Source of the DNA: Aporrectodea caliginosa | Lineage: Eukaryota; Annelida; Clitellata; Crassiclitellata; Lumbricidae | Reading direction: 5' to 3' | Length of the DNA: 64,000 nt | Assembly: GCA_020284085.1 (NCBI GenBank) | Contig: JACEVL010000209.1 | Span: forward strand, 687,501-751,500 | In this document: piece after piece, positions 25,401 through 40,700 of the stretch | Layout: every line of letters starts with the position of its first letter | Numbering within the stretch: position 1 is the first letter of the stretch | Notes under the pieces: model-generated | Databases searched by the model: none | What the model saw: the letters and a program-made list of their open reading frames with translations, nothing else | Told to the model about the DNA's origin: nothing | Position numbers and translations under genes: made by a program

Positions 25401-28400
25401 ACGCTACACCAGCGCCATTCATCACAGCAGCGTAGTATCTGTAGTTCGTGTAGGCAGACAGTCTCGTGTCTGTTGAACGCAAAAACAAACGTCTTACTGC
25501 ATGCTATTAGAAAGAATATGAAGATATTTGAAAGATGTACCAAAGAGAAGTTCTTTATTCAGAATCTCAGAGGTTCTTAACTGATTCCTGTGGAACAAAT
25601 ATAATCATCCTTACATGAATTAATAATCAGTAATTATTTATAATCAATAATAATAAATCATAGATGCTGATAAAACACAGAGTCCATATAAATGCGCGCT
25701 AGTACCATTGAACGAGAAAGCATATCCTGAGTAGACTTTAACTGGATCAGTGAGGCAGATTTGATCTGTGTTGTTTTTGGTTGCAGAAGAGTCGATTGGC
25801 AGGGAACCAGCTGACGTGTTGAGCTTCTGTGCAGCCAGTGACAACAATGGACTGAAAGATATGCATTGGTTCCGTTTACGATCAAAATTACACTGGTCAC
25901 AGAAGGCAGTATCTGACTGTGATGTGGAACATACTGTCCCAGAGCCACATCCTGTTGACACAAACAAATGCAACTCTCATTCAGGATTATGCAATGCCTT
26001 CTTCTGTCTAACTGCTGATGTTAACATGCACCTGTTAAATACCTTGAACAATGTCCATGGTGGTTTCGAGAGGTTTTTAAAAAGTGCAGTACAATAGCTG
26101 AGATATACACATAATATACTGTCCACGGCATACCCGGTGCCTTCATGAAGCTCTTTGAAAGGTGCTTTATAAATGTTCACATACATACACATACATTCAG
26201 ACAAACATACCGGTACTTATACACATACATACATAGACAGATATACACAGATGTCGCAAGATTGTCTTCATCTTGGAGCCTCGCTCACTCGCTGGACCTT
26301 CATTGGCAAAACAGACATACTGAGGATTTTTACAACAATCTTCAACTGCAACCCTGAACAGTTCTCAAAGTTCAAGTGACACAGACAGTGAACGATGTAA
26401 CTACTGTGGCCTTCTGTCAAATGAAAAACATCTGCAATGCAATGGTTTACAATTGATAAATTCCTAACCTGAGTCTTTGCTTGAGATATCAGCACAGATC
26501 TGGGTTTCAGGATTATAACCCACACTGTTGCAACAACTGAGCAACACCGATATACTTGAAGTGCCACAGCATTTCTGGTTTGAGATGTTCCGCGCTAATT
26601 CGCTTTCATAAGAATAAACCTAAAATTTACACAATGAAAAGAACTAGTGAATTAAATCTATCCCAGTGTAAAACAGATGTAATTTAATTTTATGCATTAA
26701 TTAAATTGAATTCTAATGTTAATTTTAATGTTCCACGAAACCAATTCAGCAATCACAAAACCTATCTTTACAAGTGCAATAGCTTGATAACGAATTGTCC
26801 AGTTTGCATATGCAACATGGTGGGTCACAAAATCAGTTCTGGCTTATTATGCGATTTAAGCCTCCTCTGTGACGGTTCAGTAGGGTCCTAGAAGTCATTA
26901 AAGTTGTTAAAGACATTAACACATAATTGAAGGATCACTTGTACTTTGGGCCAAAAAATTAAAAATATTAATATTAATAATATAAATTAATATTATTTAA
27001 CAACATAACAAGAGGTATTGAAATTCAAGGCTGAGCTGTAGAGATAAAATGAAACATACATTTGTAATCCAATTCACATCACACGTGGTTTCATTGTACG
27101 TACTTCAGATGTTAAAGTTGCCAAGAAGTCAGAATTGAACATTTCAAGATAAGTACGTATATTCTTTATTAACCAATTGCTAATTGCATTAGGTGGCATA
27201 TGTTTTGCTGACCTGGGTTTGTCCAATGTCGTTGGCACAACAGACGCTGGAGGCGGCATCCACATACTCTGCGCCACAACAGAACTTTGTAGAATTGCGA
27301 TCATATGCTGATCCTTTATTTACCCCACCACAGCAGATGAGGTCATCATTTACAACCTCACTCCCACAACACTGGCTGTTGAGCTTTTCATACAGCACCC
27401 CTGCAACCGAATCCAACACAAGCTGCTCCAGTACTTTGTACAGTTTCTTATTTATTGTGGACTATCTGGTTGGAACTTGTTACTTACATGTACTTACCTT
27501 ACCAATATGCCTATTTTGGATCAATTTAAATATATCCTAAATGGATGTTGCTTGATTCAGAATGCACCCAGCAACGTTTTTGCACTAAGCACCAGTTTAC
27601 TAAACTCAATCTTAATGTACCTGCCGATGATTCACATCATGACATTGATGCTACTGCCTTTAACTATGGGTGCTGGGCCCATACTTGTGGAACATCATTG
27701 CTCCTTCTGGTATCACCCTTTGATAAGCGTTCATTGATGTGTCTTGTAGCATGTAACTACACTTGGTATGAATAAAAGGTTCAGAATTGAACTGAACTGA
27801 ATGGAAACGATGCAGACGTACCATTGCAACAGATCTGTGATCCATCCGACGAGTATGGAATGTCATTGCAGCACTTGTCTCCAAAACCAATATTCACTCT
27901 GTCCTGAACTGAATCGGGACAACACACCTGACTCTTCTGAACCTCAACAAACCTGTATTGTGAACAATACACCTGTCAATTCTTTACGACCAATCTTCCA
28001 AATGATATAGTGCCATCATAACAATGCACTAGGCATCAATCAACGGCAATCAGAAAACTGATCTGCATTCTAACCAGTCCCATGGGTCAGACCATAGTTG
28101 TAAAAACGTTTTTTCGTTTTTTATTCTTTCCCAAAACGTCGTTTTTTTCTCGTTTTTATTTTCGTCTCGTCCAGTTTTTTTCCGTTTTAATTTTTTATGT
28201 AACTTTATTTATTTATTTACTGTCATGTTACTATTTGTTTAATTTTATTTTTGTCTGATATCCCTTTACGTTGTCTCCGTCCTTTCAAGGATTCATCTAG
28301 TTTACGTCACTATTTAGTGTCATCAGTTGAGAAATAAACAGCACAGTATAGGAAATAAAATGTTTAAAAGTTATTTGAATTTCTAAGTTATCCAAAATGC

Positions 28401-31400
28401 GAAATGTTGTCTTAGTATGCTACTCAGTAATCTCTGATTGACAGATAAACTGACGCATATTACTCCATATCAAGTTCATATATAAGTCAGAATTGTAAGT
28501 AGACCTACAATATTTAATTAAGTAGGGCCTACACTCTATACTTACAAAGTTTAGTTTCTAATTGCTTACCGCAGCATGGATTTATGTGGACTTATGTATA
28601 CAATTTAAATTTGAAAAGATTTCAATAATATTATTTTTAATTTCTCAATTTCTCTTTAAACCAAACTTATGAAAAAGAAAATTATTGTTGTAGATTAGGC
28701 CAACTGTTACTTGGTGTTTACTAATAAAGTTATGTTATTTGCTGATTAAAATTTTTTTATATTGTGTAAACAAGGTTTTTAATTTTAAAATGCAGTTAAA
28801 GATGTAGCAAAAAGTCAAATTATTTTCTTTACCGTTTTTTTCTCGTTTTTTCGTTTTTTATTTTTTTCAATAAAACGACGTTTTTTCCCGTTTTTTATTT
28901 GAATCTTACCGTTTTTAACAACTATGGGTCAGACTAATAATTTAATATTATTATTATTATTACACATTTATTAAGCACCATTATCTAACAACCAAGCCGG
29001 TATCACGAAATAGAGTATCCGTCCTAAGACTATCCGGTGGGATGTATGAATTTATCCCCGGATGGAATAAACCGGTTTAGAGTATCCGGGGATAAACCGT
29101 TCTATCCCCCATCGTCATACGCGTCACGATAGCCTCGACGAAAATCCAGTCAAAATAACCGAAAACGAAGTAAATTGATTTCAGATCGACTTACAAACTA
29201 AAGATACACAATTTAAAAAAATGTTATTGGTACAATAAATCCAAAACAGTACGACTGAATACACTTAGAAACCGCCAAAAATGCAAACTAAACCGAATAC
29301 TCCATTTCGATAAGGGGGATATTCATGTATGGGGGATACTCTATTTCGTGACACCGGCACTGAGCAATTGAAAGTGAAGTGAAGGTCCCTACAGGGTAGC
29401 TATCTCAGGGAAGGCTCAAAGTACACTCAGCTCTACATATCCATCTCCCAAGCTCATTTTTCACCTCCATTGCACAAATACTCAAAGTGGATGTTGTCCA
29501 ACCTCCTCTGCCTGAACCCTTCCAAAACAGAATTCATTATCCTAGGTCTTCCTGACCAAATCAAGAAAATTCCTGACCCTTCAATAAAACCATCCACTAA
29601 TGCTTCATCTCTTACCTTCACCTGTGATGCCCCAATCCGCAATCTCAGTGTTACTTTTGGCCAACATCTGTCGTTTTCTAACCACATCTCCAACCTCTTG
29701 CGCTCCTGCTTCATGCACATTCGTGACCTCCACTGCATCCGACCCATGCTCGGCTTCAAAACTGCCTTCACCATTGCTACCTCCATTGTCCACTCAAAGT
29801 TTGACTACTGCAATTCCCTTTTCCTCAACCTTGAATCAAATATACATAATGCACCTTACAAAAATAAAACAGCTCCTGTTAAACTGAACTGTTAACCCCT
29901 ATATTTGTGTTGTCAACAGACCCATATTTTCCATGACTTCAATCTTATGCATTTGTTACACATCCACACAGAATATGGTCAGCATCAAGCCCGAACCATG
30001 TCCTGCGCACTAGTGTGCAGTAGTGAAATATGCCTTAAAACACCAAGTTTTAACATCATGCTAAGAATGACACACAGCATGACTTAACCCTAGGGCTACT
30101 AAGCTTTTTGTGACATCGGCTACCAAGGGGGGTTGAGACGACCCCTGGATTTCGTGTTTGGTTTCACATATCATAACTTGTAATACAGCATTGGATTCAG
30201 CATTCATTTCTGCACAGAATGGTATATTTAGTTGTATATTATGTGAATGCACCTCGAAATTACATCACTTTTAACAACAGAACCCCTTAATTAGCGATAT
30301 TTTATATTATTGCGTACATTTTGTACCTTTTGGATAAAGAAATATAAAATTATGTGTGTTTTGAAACTGATCTATGTATCCAAGATACACATACATCCCT
30401 ACATATGTTTATATACGTATAAATATACATCCGTACATATATATCCATACATATATATCGGTTTACGTTGTGATGCTGTATTCAGCCGTTTTCACACAGA
30501 TTACGCGTATTATTATTTATTTTGATCACTTCCGGTATTCAAAAGACAAAGATCTAGGTATGCAAATGAAGCCCTACATTCCCTCTAAAGAATGTAATTT
30601 GTTTCTCTTCTAGGAATATAAATGAATACGCTACCGACAAAAAACTAAGGGGAGTCCTTCCATTCAGACATTTTTCACGCATATTACGCGTATTATTATT
30701 TATTTTGATCACTTCCGGTTTTCAAAAGACAAACATCTAAGTATGCAAATGAAGCCCTGCATTCCCTCTAAAGAATGGTATATTTGTTTCTCTTCCAGGA
30801 AGAAAAATGAGTACACTATAGACGAAAAACTAAGAGGGGTCGTATCAACCCCCCTGGTACCTCGGGTATATCGGGTGTAACTTTTGAATGGCATGAGATA
30901 TCACAATGATGTTTACCTCAAAATGTGCGCAAAAGATCCTGCTACAGCTACCTAAATTATCAAAATTATATTCCACATGGAACAAGTTTTCTAAGCAAAA
31001 AACCTAGGGGGGGTCGTAATAACCCCCCCTTGGTAGCCCGAGGGTTAAGAAGAGATGCTTCTGATTTCCACCAAACTACACCTTTTGCCACAACACTGGT
31101 AGTTGTCACGCGCAGAATAGAACTGTCCTCCGCAACAGACGTCACTTGGTAGATTACGCTGAGGGATGTAATCAACATCACAGCATTCGTATCCTCTCAT
31201 CGTATCGTACACGATACCACCGCAACACGTCTGCCACAAACACCAACAGATATATCAGATAATGAAAAGCAAAATAAGAACACTGCACAAATTATATTTC
31301 ACTGAGCACTTCTTTTTCTAAAGATTGTAGAGAATCGCTACCATATTGCAAAGGACATTGATCGATGGTCTCTTTCGAGTGAAGGCATGTTTATTAGTAG

Positions 31401-34400
31401 CAATATATCAACATAAATATATAAGTAGATAAGCAGTTATAATGTATAAACATGGCTGGCTAGAATAACACAAAATGTGGAACAGATTGTAAAAACATGA
31501 GCTAACATATACAGGTGTTAAAAAATACTTATGTAGAACAATACAATATCACTTGTTACCTTCGGTCCAGAGTAACACTGGTCTCCACAAGTGCCTTGTA
31601 CTATTCCACATGATAAGTAGCGACATTTCACTGGTGTCGGTTCAGAAGGCAAAGAGGGCTGCGACCTGAACACAGTGAACGACATCATTATTTTTAATTA
31701 TTATTCACTAATTTACAACAAAGCCTACACAAGAACTACTTAATAATGACCTGGTTATATTAATGTGTCTTGGAAGAAGAAGAATCCCTGTGAGACATCC
31801 AAGACAATTTCTTAGCCTTGCCAATTGAGGACAGGCGGCCAGTCCTCTCTCTAACTGTCTGACCTTATCACTGACCGTGTATGGTCAATGGACTCATTTC
31901 ATGGCTGAGTTTGCTTAAGAGCACAAGTGAAGCAGAAACCTAGAAACAACATTTTTCTTCCGCTGCATGGATTTGAATCTGAGACTTTTTCTGGATTTGC
32001 AGTTCAGCACTTATATGCTCTCTGTGATATAAATATTCTCTTCAATATAAATACTCTAAACTCTTTTAATATTCTTAACAGGTCTTAATATCGACATCTC
32101 TTAACACTCCTAATATCTCTTTATACAATATCTCTTAACACAGGATTTAAAACCACTCATGGCATTGCTTACCCACACTCAATGACGGTTCTTCGATACA
32201 ATTCATATCCAATGATGATACCGTTTGGCTGTGCAGGAGCTGACCAGGCCACAAGGACAGCAGACGAACTAAGAGCCGTCATTTCAGGAGGACCAAACCC
32301 CAAAGCAAGTGACTCACTCGTTGTGGCTTGAACTGAAGGACCTTTCGTGCAGCCATACAAAGTGCATGCTTCAACCTACAATTTTACGCAAACAATGTTT
32401 TACTTGTAATTGTAATTACGACAATTTTTATAGCATCGTCGGTAGCAAGCTACTTCTAGGATGCTTTACAAACACCGTCTACAAGTACTGTCAGTGCAAA
32501 TGCTAATGCTTGGAGTACATTGCAAGTATATTTTTAACTGTTTTAATATAATGTAATATACAGTGACCTTGTGATATATTACTAAAGTTAATATAAGAGA
32601 GATTAATAAAATTAATATTTTATTAGTCAGTGACGTTCATTAGTGGTGCAGGTGGAGCATAAATCTGAAACCAAATTTCTGCGTTGGAGGGGATTTGAAC
32701 CCCCAACCTCTCAATTGACAGTCCAGCATGCTTACTACTACACTGTTGAGCATCCCATATAAATTAAATAAATTTCTTTATATAAACTAAATGAATATTT
32801 TTTATTAAATTATAAAGACTACAGTATATAAATACATACGACTAAACCCACTGTGCTGGATTTAAAAATCTACAACAGATTGACATCTTGTTTTCCGTTA
32901 TGATGACAACAGCATACACACAAGACAGCTCAACCAGTCTATGCTGCAACTTCTCCACAAGATCAGCAATTATTATACAGCATTCATTTATTTTATTATT
33001 ATAATATTTATTTACATGTTATTTATTAATTGACAAGAGAACCTGAACATTGTAGACTGTGTATGGCTTGAGGTTATTGACAATGTAAGAGCCGGGCAGA
33101 CGAAGATGAGGATCGATCTTCATTCCATTCACATGGATGAAGTAGGCAGTGATTTGACCGTTTGGACGCAGAGGTTCAACCCACGAAACTCTCATTGATG
33201 TGTCATTGAGTCCACTCACAATTGGTGCCTTAACTCCATCAGGCACTGGAAAACAGTTTAGGGTTAGCTAAGCAGTGTTTTACACTCAAGTCTGTATGTA
33301 TCAAGTCACAAAAGCAAAGCAAAATTGGCTATTGGACTGATCTAAACACAAAACATGCATGTGAAACAGAAGACCAGAGAGAGAAAGAGACACCGTTACA
33401 GAGCGTTGTGTTTAGGTTGAGAGAAATTGGAAGGTTGCAGCGCGGATAGATCGGGTTTCCCTAAGAGATGCGACTTTAGTTTTGAATGGAAGCATGAGGA
33501 TCAAACACAATGAGGGGCTTGTTAAAGACGACAGGATGGGTTAAGAAATGAAGAATTGACAAAGGAAAGAATGAATAAATACAATAATTGTAGTTAAAAA
33601 ACAAAAGGTAGGATTTAAATAAAGGATCATTGCATCAACAGCATTTAAAACATGAACAGCCACAGTTTCTGGTAATAAAACTGTCCTGAACAAACTAGAA
33701 TTGTTTTATTTCTTAACTGTTTTTTCTTGGTTGAGCAACTGTGAATAAACCAGTTCAAGTGACTCAGTGTTTGATAATAAATAAAGAAATGCAGAGTTTG
33801 CGATTAAGATTACCGGGCTTTCTCTGTCGTGGACCTGACCACTTGGAATGTCCCTCCATTGGAGCCATGTTTGCTTTACTCATCTCTAAAAACCCTACTT
33901 TTCTGCATGGCTGGGCCGGTAGCGCCTCTGAGTAGATATTTTGAAGGGGCTCTATATCAAGTTTATATTGCTTGGTTGAGTGCTTGATTAATATGCTTGA
34001 ATAACAAAATAAATGAATAAATGATGAGTGGCTGACCTCCTTTGGCAGTTGAGGCATAGGCTGGTTGACAAGTGATGCTGTCTCCACCATACATTGCCAT
34101 CGTCAGAGAAAACATGAACAAGGTGTCCGGCAGAAGGTTCGTTACACTGATCGAATCAAATGTAGAGTTCAAGGTCGTTGTCTGCACAAGGGTTTGGCTG
34201 GTGGAGGAGTTTTCAGTCACAGAAGAGTTGGAAATGCTGTAGATGTTCAGTAGAAACTGAACAACTTCACCCTGAAGGTCAAGAATTTCTGTAACCACAA
34301 GCAATCAAAATATTACATGTTATTGCTACGATAGAAGGAAATCCCCAACAAAAAGTCACATGCAAGATATAGGAGTCCATGAGACTGTTAAGCTGGTACT

Positions 34401-37400
34401 TTGCGCTTAGCTTACAGTAGTTCTTTCGAAATGTGGAGTTTACCATTATGATACAATTATGAGATTCTCATGTGCATTTCAAAATATCCTCTGTTATCAC
34501 TCCTACGGAAGAAAAGAGCAGTTCCTTAAGATAACATTGAGAAGAAGCCATAGGTATTCATTGCTCATAGCCTTGGCATGAGGGCAGGTGGTTAATCCTC
34601 TCCTAGGTCACCTGATCTTCACACCATCAATACACTGATTTCATTACCTTGTTACCTTGTGCTGTCAGTTCTTGGAACTCTAGCGACCTTCATGATCAAG
34701 CCTCTCCATTTCCTTCTGTCCGCCGTCGCATCTCTCAGTTCTGCCAAATTCATTCAGTTGTTTCATGTATCTCGTCCATCCACTTTTTCCTTGGTCGTCC
34801 TTGTTTTCTCCTTCCCTCTCCATATGCTAACATCATTTCCTTTTCCAATCCATCTGATCGCATGACATGACCAAAGAACCTCAACTTTGCTCTTAGCACT
34901 GTTTGTTGTAGTGTCTCTTCATTCTCAATTCCGATACTCATGCGCACCCAATCGTTGGTCCTTTTCTCTTTCCATGATATTCTCTGCATCTTCCTCCATA
35001 TCCACATTTCGCATGCGTTAATCTTTTTTTTCATTTTCTTGGTCATTGTCCATGTCTCACTGCCGTATGTTACTGCCGTATGTTACTGATTTCATAGTGA
35101 ACCAAAATGTTTCAAACATCTTTCGACCCTGGCAGGGATTCAAACTCCGAGCCTCCAGGTTTACAGTCCAATAAGCAATCATTAGACTATAGCACAATGT
35201 AACAATATATCATAGTTATTCCTTAGAGTTGAGGCAAATTTATCCCCTGGAGAGAAAACTGTCACCAGTGATGACAGAAGAATGGAGCCAACTTCAAGGT
35301 TAATTAATGAGAATTAAGTTTTGCACCACTTATATCTTAAGTAGCAGCAGCACTTGGCGAGTTGGCATCATACCAAAACTGGTGAGACTGCGACCTGGAA
35401 TGCTCTTAGTGAGCCAGCAATGACAGTTGGCATAGATGGAGAAATATATGTCCTTGAGCAGAGTGGATGGTGAGTTTACTGTAAAAGAAGTGACTATATT
35501 TTTCAATGGAAAATATGAGGCATTAATACAAATCATAGGCCTATGGCAAGATGACAGAATGCATCGAGAAATGAAAGAATGAATGATAGTTAGTCACTGT
35601 TTAACAATACTAGGTCATAACAAAGATTATTAGCAACGACCTCCTTCTTAATACAGGCTTTGGACTGGCACCACCCGAAAACAGCAGCAGTGGATTGAAA
35701 AGAACGAATGGATAAAATTAAGATGCTTAACTAATTACGAGCAACTTACTGGGCAGCGTCCACTGAACAAGAATCGAAGTGTCATTAACAGAAACGGCCA
35801 CGACATCGGCCGCTTTGCGTGGCCGGCCACCAAAGGTCGTTACTGGAGCCGAGGCGCTGCTGGTCGTGTGGCCAAAGTCATTGAAAACAGTGACACGATA
35901 CTGGTACGTAGTGTAGATCGTTAGGCTTCGATCTTCATAGTTAGTGACATTGCCAGTGTAGAGGCTCAACCAAACACCGAAACCAGTTGCGTTAACTGAA
36001 ACACGAAAAATTCTCAGGTTAATTGATATTTTTTTCACATCTTTACTCTCGTGTATTTGAAATTAAAATAATGGAAATTCAAAGGATAATTCAAGACAAG
36101 TACATTAATGACTGAAAGGATAATTAATGCACAATACATGCATTAACAACTGAATACATTTACTCAATTTGAAGGTAAAAATGTATGATCTTTCAAGAGA
36201 AGTAAGCAAAAGGCTCAATGGTAGCTGATAAAAATGAAATCTCGCAATAACACACAGCTGCAATTATTATTATATTTCAGTTTTAAAAAAAAACTTAACA
36301 TTACACAAATGTTCTAAAAATCATTAAGAAAAACATAAATTTAAACTAAATAAAGTTTATCGCTATATTAGGTTAATATTAATATAAACCCTATATTTTT
36401 TATCCAACCCGTCAAAATTCTAACACTGCATTCATTTATTTTTAAAACTCACACGCTGTTTGTAAAATATTTACATTTTTCAGACACTTCTTTCTAAACA
36501 TAGTGAGCTATTATTATTACTAGTATTATGCATCTATTTAGTGACACTATCTCACGACCAGGCATCATTTGATGGTGCTGAGCAATTATGAGTGAAGAAC
36601 CTGCTCAAGATGGTCTACGTTCAAAACCGCGATCACAAAACAGCGATCGTCAAAACCGCGATCACAAAATAGCGATGCACAAAACAGCGACTGCATAAAA
36701 TAGCGATCATCAAAACAGCGATTAAATTCGAAGATTGACTTATTTAATGTAGCCTACGTTGATTGGTCCTAATTTCTAACCTAATTATCGTTAATTATTT
36801 TATTAAATCATTTGAAGTTGTTGGAGTGAGAGCAAAAATGAGAGCGTTGATTGGTCCTGATTGCGAACTTAATTGAAATTTAAATGTTGTACTTAAGCAC
36901 ATCGCAGGGCAAATATCAAATCCATCTAGAAAAATCTACAGAGAAATTGCAGACAAAATAAAAATCATCGTCCTATATTGGACTACCAATTCGTGGAATT
37001 GGACATAATTTAAGTCTTCAACTTTAACATTACACATTTGTTATAATTATGTATGCTTCATGATACATTTAAAACTTTCTGTAATAAATCGGTGAAATCG
37101 CTGTTTTGATGATCGCTATTTTATGCAGTCGCTGCTTTGTGCATCGCTATTTTGTGATCGTGGTTTTGACGATCACTGTTTTGTGATCGCGGTTTTGAAC
37201 GTAAACTCTCAAGATCCCTACACCATAACCATCTTGGGGAGGCTTGAACCCATACTCTTCGCATTACAAGGCTAGCGTTCTAACCAATCAACTACTGTGC
37301 TACACAACACAGTTAAAGGTTTCCACAAACATGGCACAGAGGCAAACAGAAATTAACAGGCTTGACGACCTTTTAGGTCTGTTCAACTGACACCCTAGCA

Positions 37401-37745
37401 ATAGCATATAATGTCTCAGTTATAAGAATTTTTATGCTGTTTATGATTCAGTTAAACATAAAATTAGCTTAAATGTATTAAGAAATTTGTTCACCATCCA
37501 AAGGCTGCTTCAGTTTTGACCTGAGCAGCTCATAATAGATGAATCGACCATTTGGAAGAGATGGCAATTTCCAGACAACAGAGATATAAGTCTGTGAAAT
37601 TGGTGTCGGAAGAGGGGCAGTCACTCCGTCTGGTAACGATGGACTGGTCGTAACAACAGTTGGTAAACTCTCCGTACAACCACCATCTGGAAAATAGGAA
37701 AACGTTAACGGAAATCAGTCATAATTACACTACACATCTGTCTGA

Positions 37746-37784
<39 letters not shown>

Positions 37785-40700
37785 TTCTATATCACTACTG
37801 TAATAATGCTCAAGGAATCAGTCGATGGTTGTAATTAAGTAAAATCATTGTGCATGCCAAATTCCAATAACAATTTAAAACTTAAACACAAAGCTACAAG
37901 CTAATTCAATCACTCTTTTGAGAGCAAATCAACAGAATATGTCTATCTATTATACAGTAATCATTACTTAAAGACGTAATACTGAAGGTAATGAATGTTG
38001 ATTAAGACAGCCCTAATAAGAATGATAGTGATCGTGAAGAGAGGGTACAGAAGTAGAGCAATCCCTGAAGTTAGCATTGAGAGGCAACCATGGGAAGGAA
38101 GCGTTAGTTACTTCAAATTCCTTAGCCTTTGCATACGAAGGCGGGTGTTCACTGTTCAGCCCTCACCCTCGCTGTCCGATCTTCCCACTGACAGAGTAAG
38201 GTCAGTTTACTATTTATATCATAGTTGTGTACGGCACAATATGAGCTTAAATCTCACAACAAAATTCCTGGCAGGGATTCGAACCCTGATCTTCCCAACT
38301 GACAGTCCAGCATGCTAACCACTAAACTATTGTGCATCTCTAAGACATAGAAAACAAGACATAGGACACATAGTTGTCTGCATATACGCCACTGGCGGAC
38401 CTGCTGTGGACCATGTGTGGAATAACAAATATGGATGTTATAAAGGGAAGAGAACCGTACCTGAGCAAGCAGCAACTGTGACATTGTAAGTTGTGTATGG
38501 AATAAGATTATCAACTGTCAGTGACATCTGGCTGACGTTTGAGATGTCGTAGCGTGGAAGTGGCAGACGGACGATGTAGGACTGGAGAACGCCATTCGGA
38601 TACAATGGAGGCAGCCAAGAGATGAGCATTGATGTTAGACTTAGGAGGTTCACAACTGGAGACTGAACCCCACCAGGCCCTATTTACAGAATAGAATCAT
38701 CATCATCATCAACATCATCATCAACATCAGTGCTGCTGCCGCCATTGCTACCACCTCCACCGATGTCATCATCACCAACACTATTGCCGCACATGACACG
38801 CACCTCCAGAACTACCATCGTAAACTTTAGAACCCACCACCATCAGCACCACCTTCACCAAACACCAACACTGCCAAATATATCATCAAAGAAATAATTT
38901 TGCCGCCCAAATATTTTCCAAAGCAAAGTCGCATGGTTGTGCACAAAATCACACCCTTCGACACAAGAAACCAGAAGCATTCTTCTAACACATCAGAAAC
39001 CCACAACTGAAGAAAGCTCCCCACTATTACTCACTCGCTGACTTGGTGAAGATGGCTGCCCATGGTCCATACCCAACACCAGCCACCGTGTAAGCCGCAA
39101 TTCGGTACTCGTACCCCGAGTAGGGCACGATGTCAACGGAAGAGTCGACGTACTGGCGTGGGTCAGATGGATGGAATGTCTTGACGAGGACCACGTTTGT
39201 CTGGTTGAAGAGCCGTCGCTGAATGCTATACTGAACAATGTCACCATTCGGATGCTGAACCACGTCCCAAACGATCAGAACTGATGTGGAGGACTGTGCG
39301 ATCAGGGTTGGACTAGGTACGCCCTCTGGTGCTGTAAACATTGTAACTGTAACCGTAAATCTCTGCTCAAAAAGCACTGGTCGAAAGATAATCACAGGGA
39401 ACCAGCTTATTCACATCATGCATTATGTTATAGAAGTGGACCAGAGATAGCATATGAAGAGCAAGATCCCACTGCTCAACAAAGCATTTTTGTAAGGTAA
39501 GGTAAGGTAGAGGTAGGCTAACATACTGATTTAGTAAGACCGCTCACAAACATTTTTAACCCATCTTAATCCTTTAACGACAAGGAAGCCCTAACAGCTA
39601 CTGGGAAAACCGTTCGACTTCTGGCTTTCCTGATCCATCCGCCTTCAACCAGACTTCTCTAGTGGTTTTTGTGGTTGCACTACGTTTTCACTTGAGACAT
39701 GACCATCAACCAATGTCTCACATTAAAAGAACAGCACAATCAAAGTCAATTTGTTAGATTACAAGATGCAAATTCAGACGTCTTTCTTAACCTGCACTCA
39801 AAGTAGTAACCGGTCGAGAATCCTGGCTCATCGTACACCCTGCCACTGTGCACACTTCGACACGGTAAATGTAACTGGTAAATGGTACAAGATCCGTAAG
39901 ATTCACACTTGTTACGTTACCATTCACCTAAAGTATGCAAAACATTAACTCGTCATAGCACAACAAATAATGCAGAATAAATGCTTAAAATATGATGATA
40001 AAAGCATAGACAGCAATAGGATGTATTGCTTCGCTCCAACATGGTTCAAGTTACATTCTGTTCCTCAGTTTTTAATTTATTTACTTATAGATCTGTCTAA
40101 TTTTTTACTACTTGCACAAGGTCAGTACATACAAATTTGAAGCACAAGACAAATCGTAATCATAATATCGAAATTTCTACAACACCCAAAAAAAGCAAAT
40201 TCATGGGAAACAGCTTATTCACAGTGCTTAGTCAAAACATAATCGAGAGGCAGGGGACGAAATCGGTTCCCAGATCAAGATCTGAAGGGGTAAGGCAGGC
40301 AGATGCGCACAAACAACTTGCCCAGATCAAGATTTGAAGGGGTAAGGCAGGCAGATGCGCACAAACAACTTGTCCAGGGTCATTACACGAACAGGATTGA
40401 ACCTGGAATTGTGGGACTGCAGACATAGGAAGCTGGTGAAGGACAACAGTGCTGGACCTAATACAATCTCTTATGCAGAGATTTTCTTTTGAGATTTCTA
40501 TAGAAAGAGGTATACTACAAAAGCTTAGATATATAAATACAAACACTGTGACTCTGTGATCAATATACCGGTAATAATCAACGATGATGATAATATCGAT
40601 AATGACAGTCAATGTTAAACGCAAACTACAGTGGAACCTAAATACTTAGCAGGTATGGTCAAGTTTAGTTCCAAGCACATATTCATAGGTTAGGCAAGTA

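Noticed and set aside
33741..34090. Overlapping frames on both strands near exon 32
   Set aside because: Only the part that matches exon 32 is supported; the rest runs through the donor into the intron.
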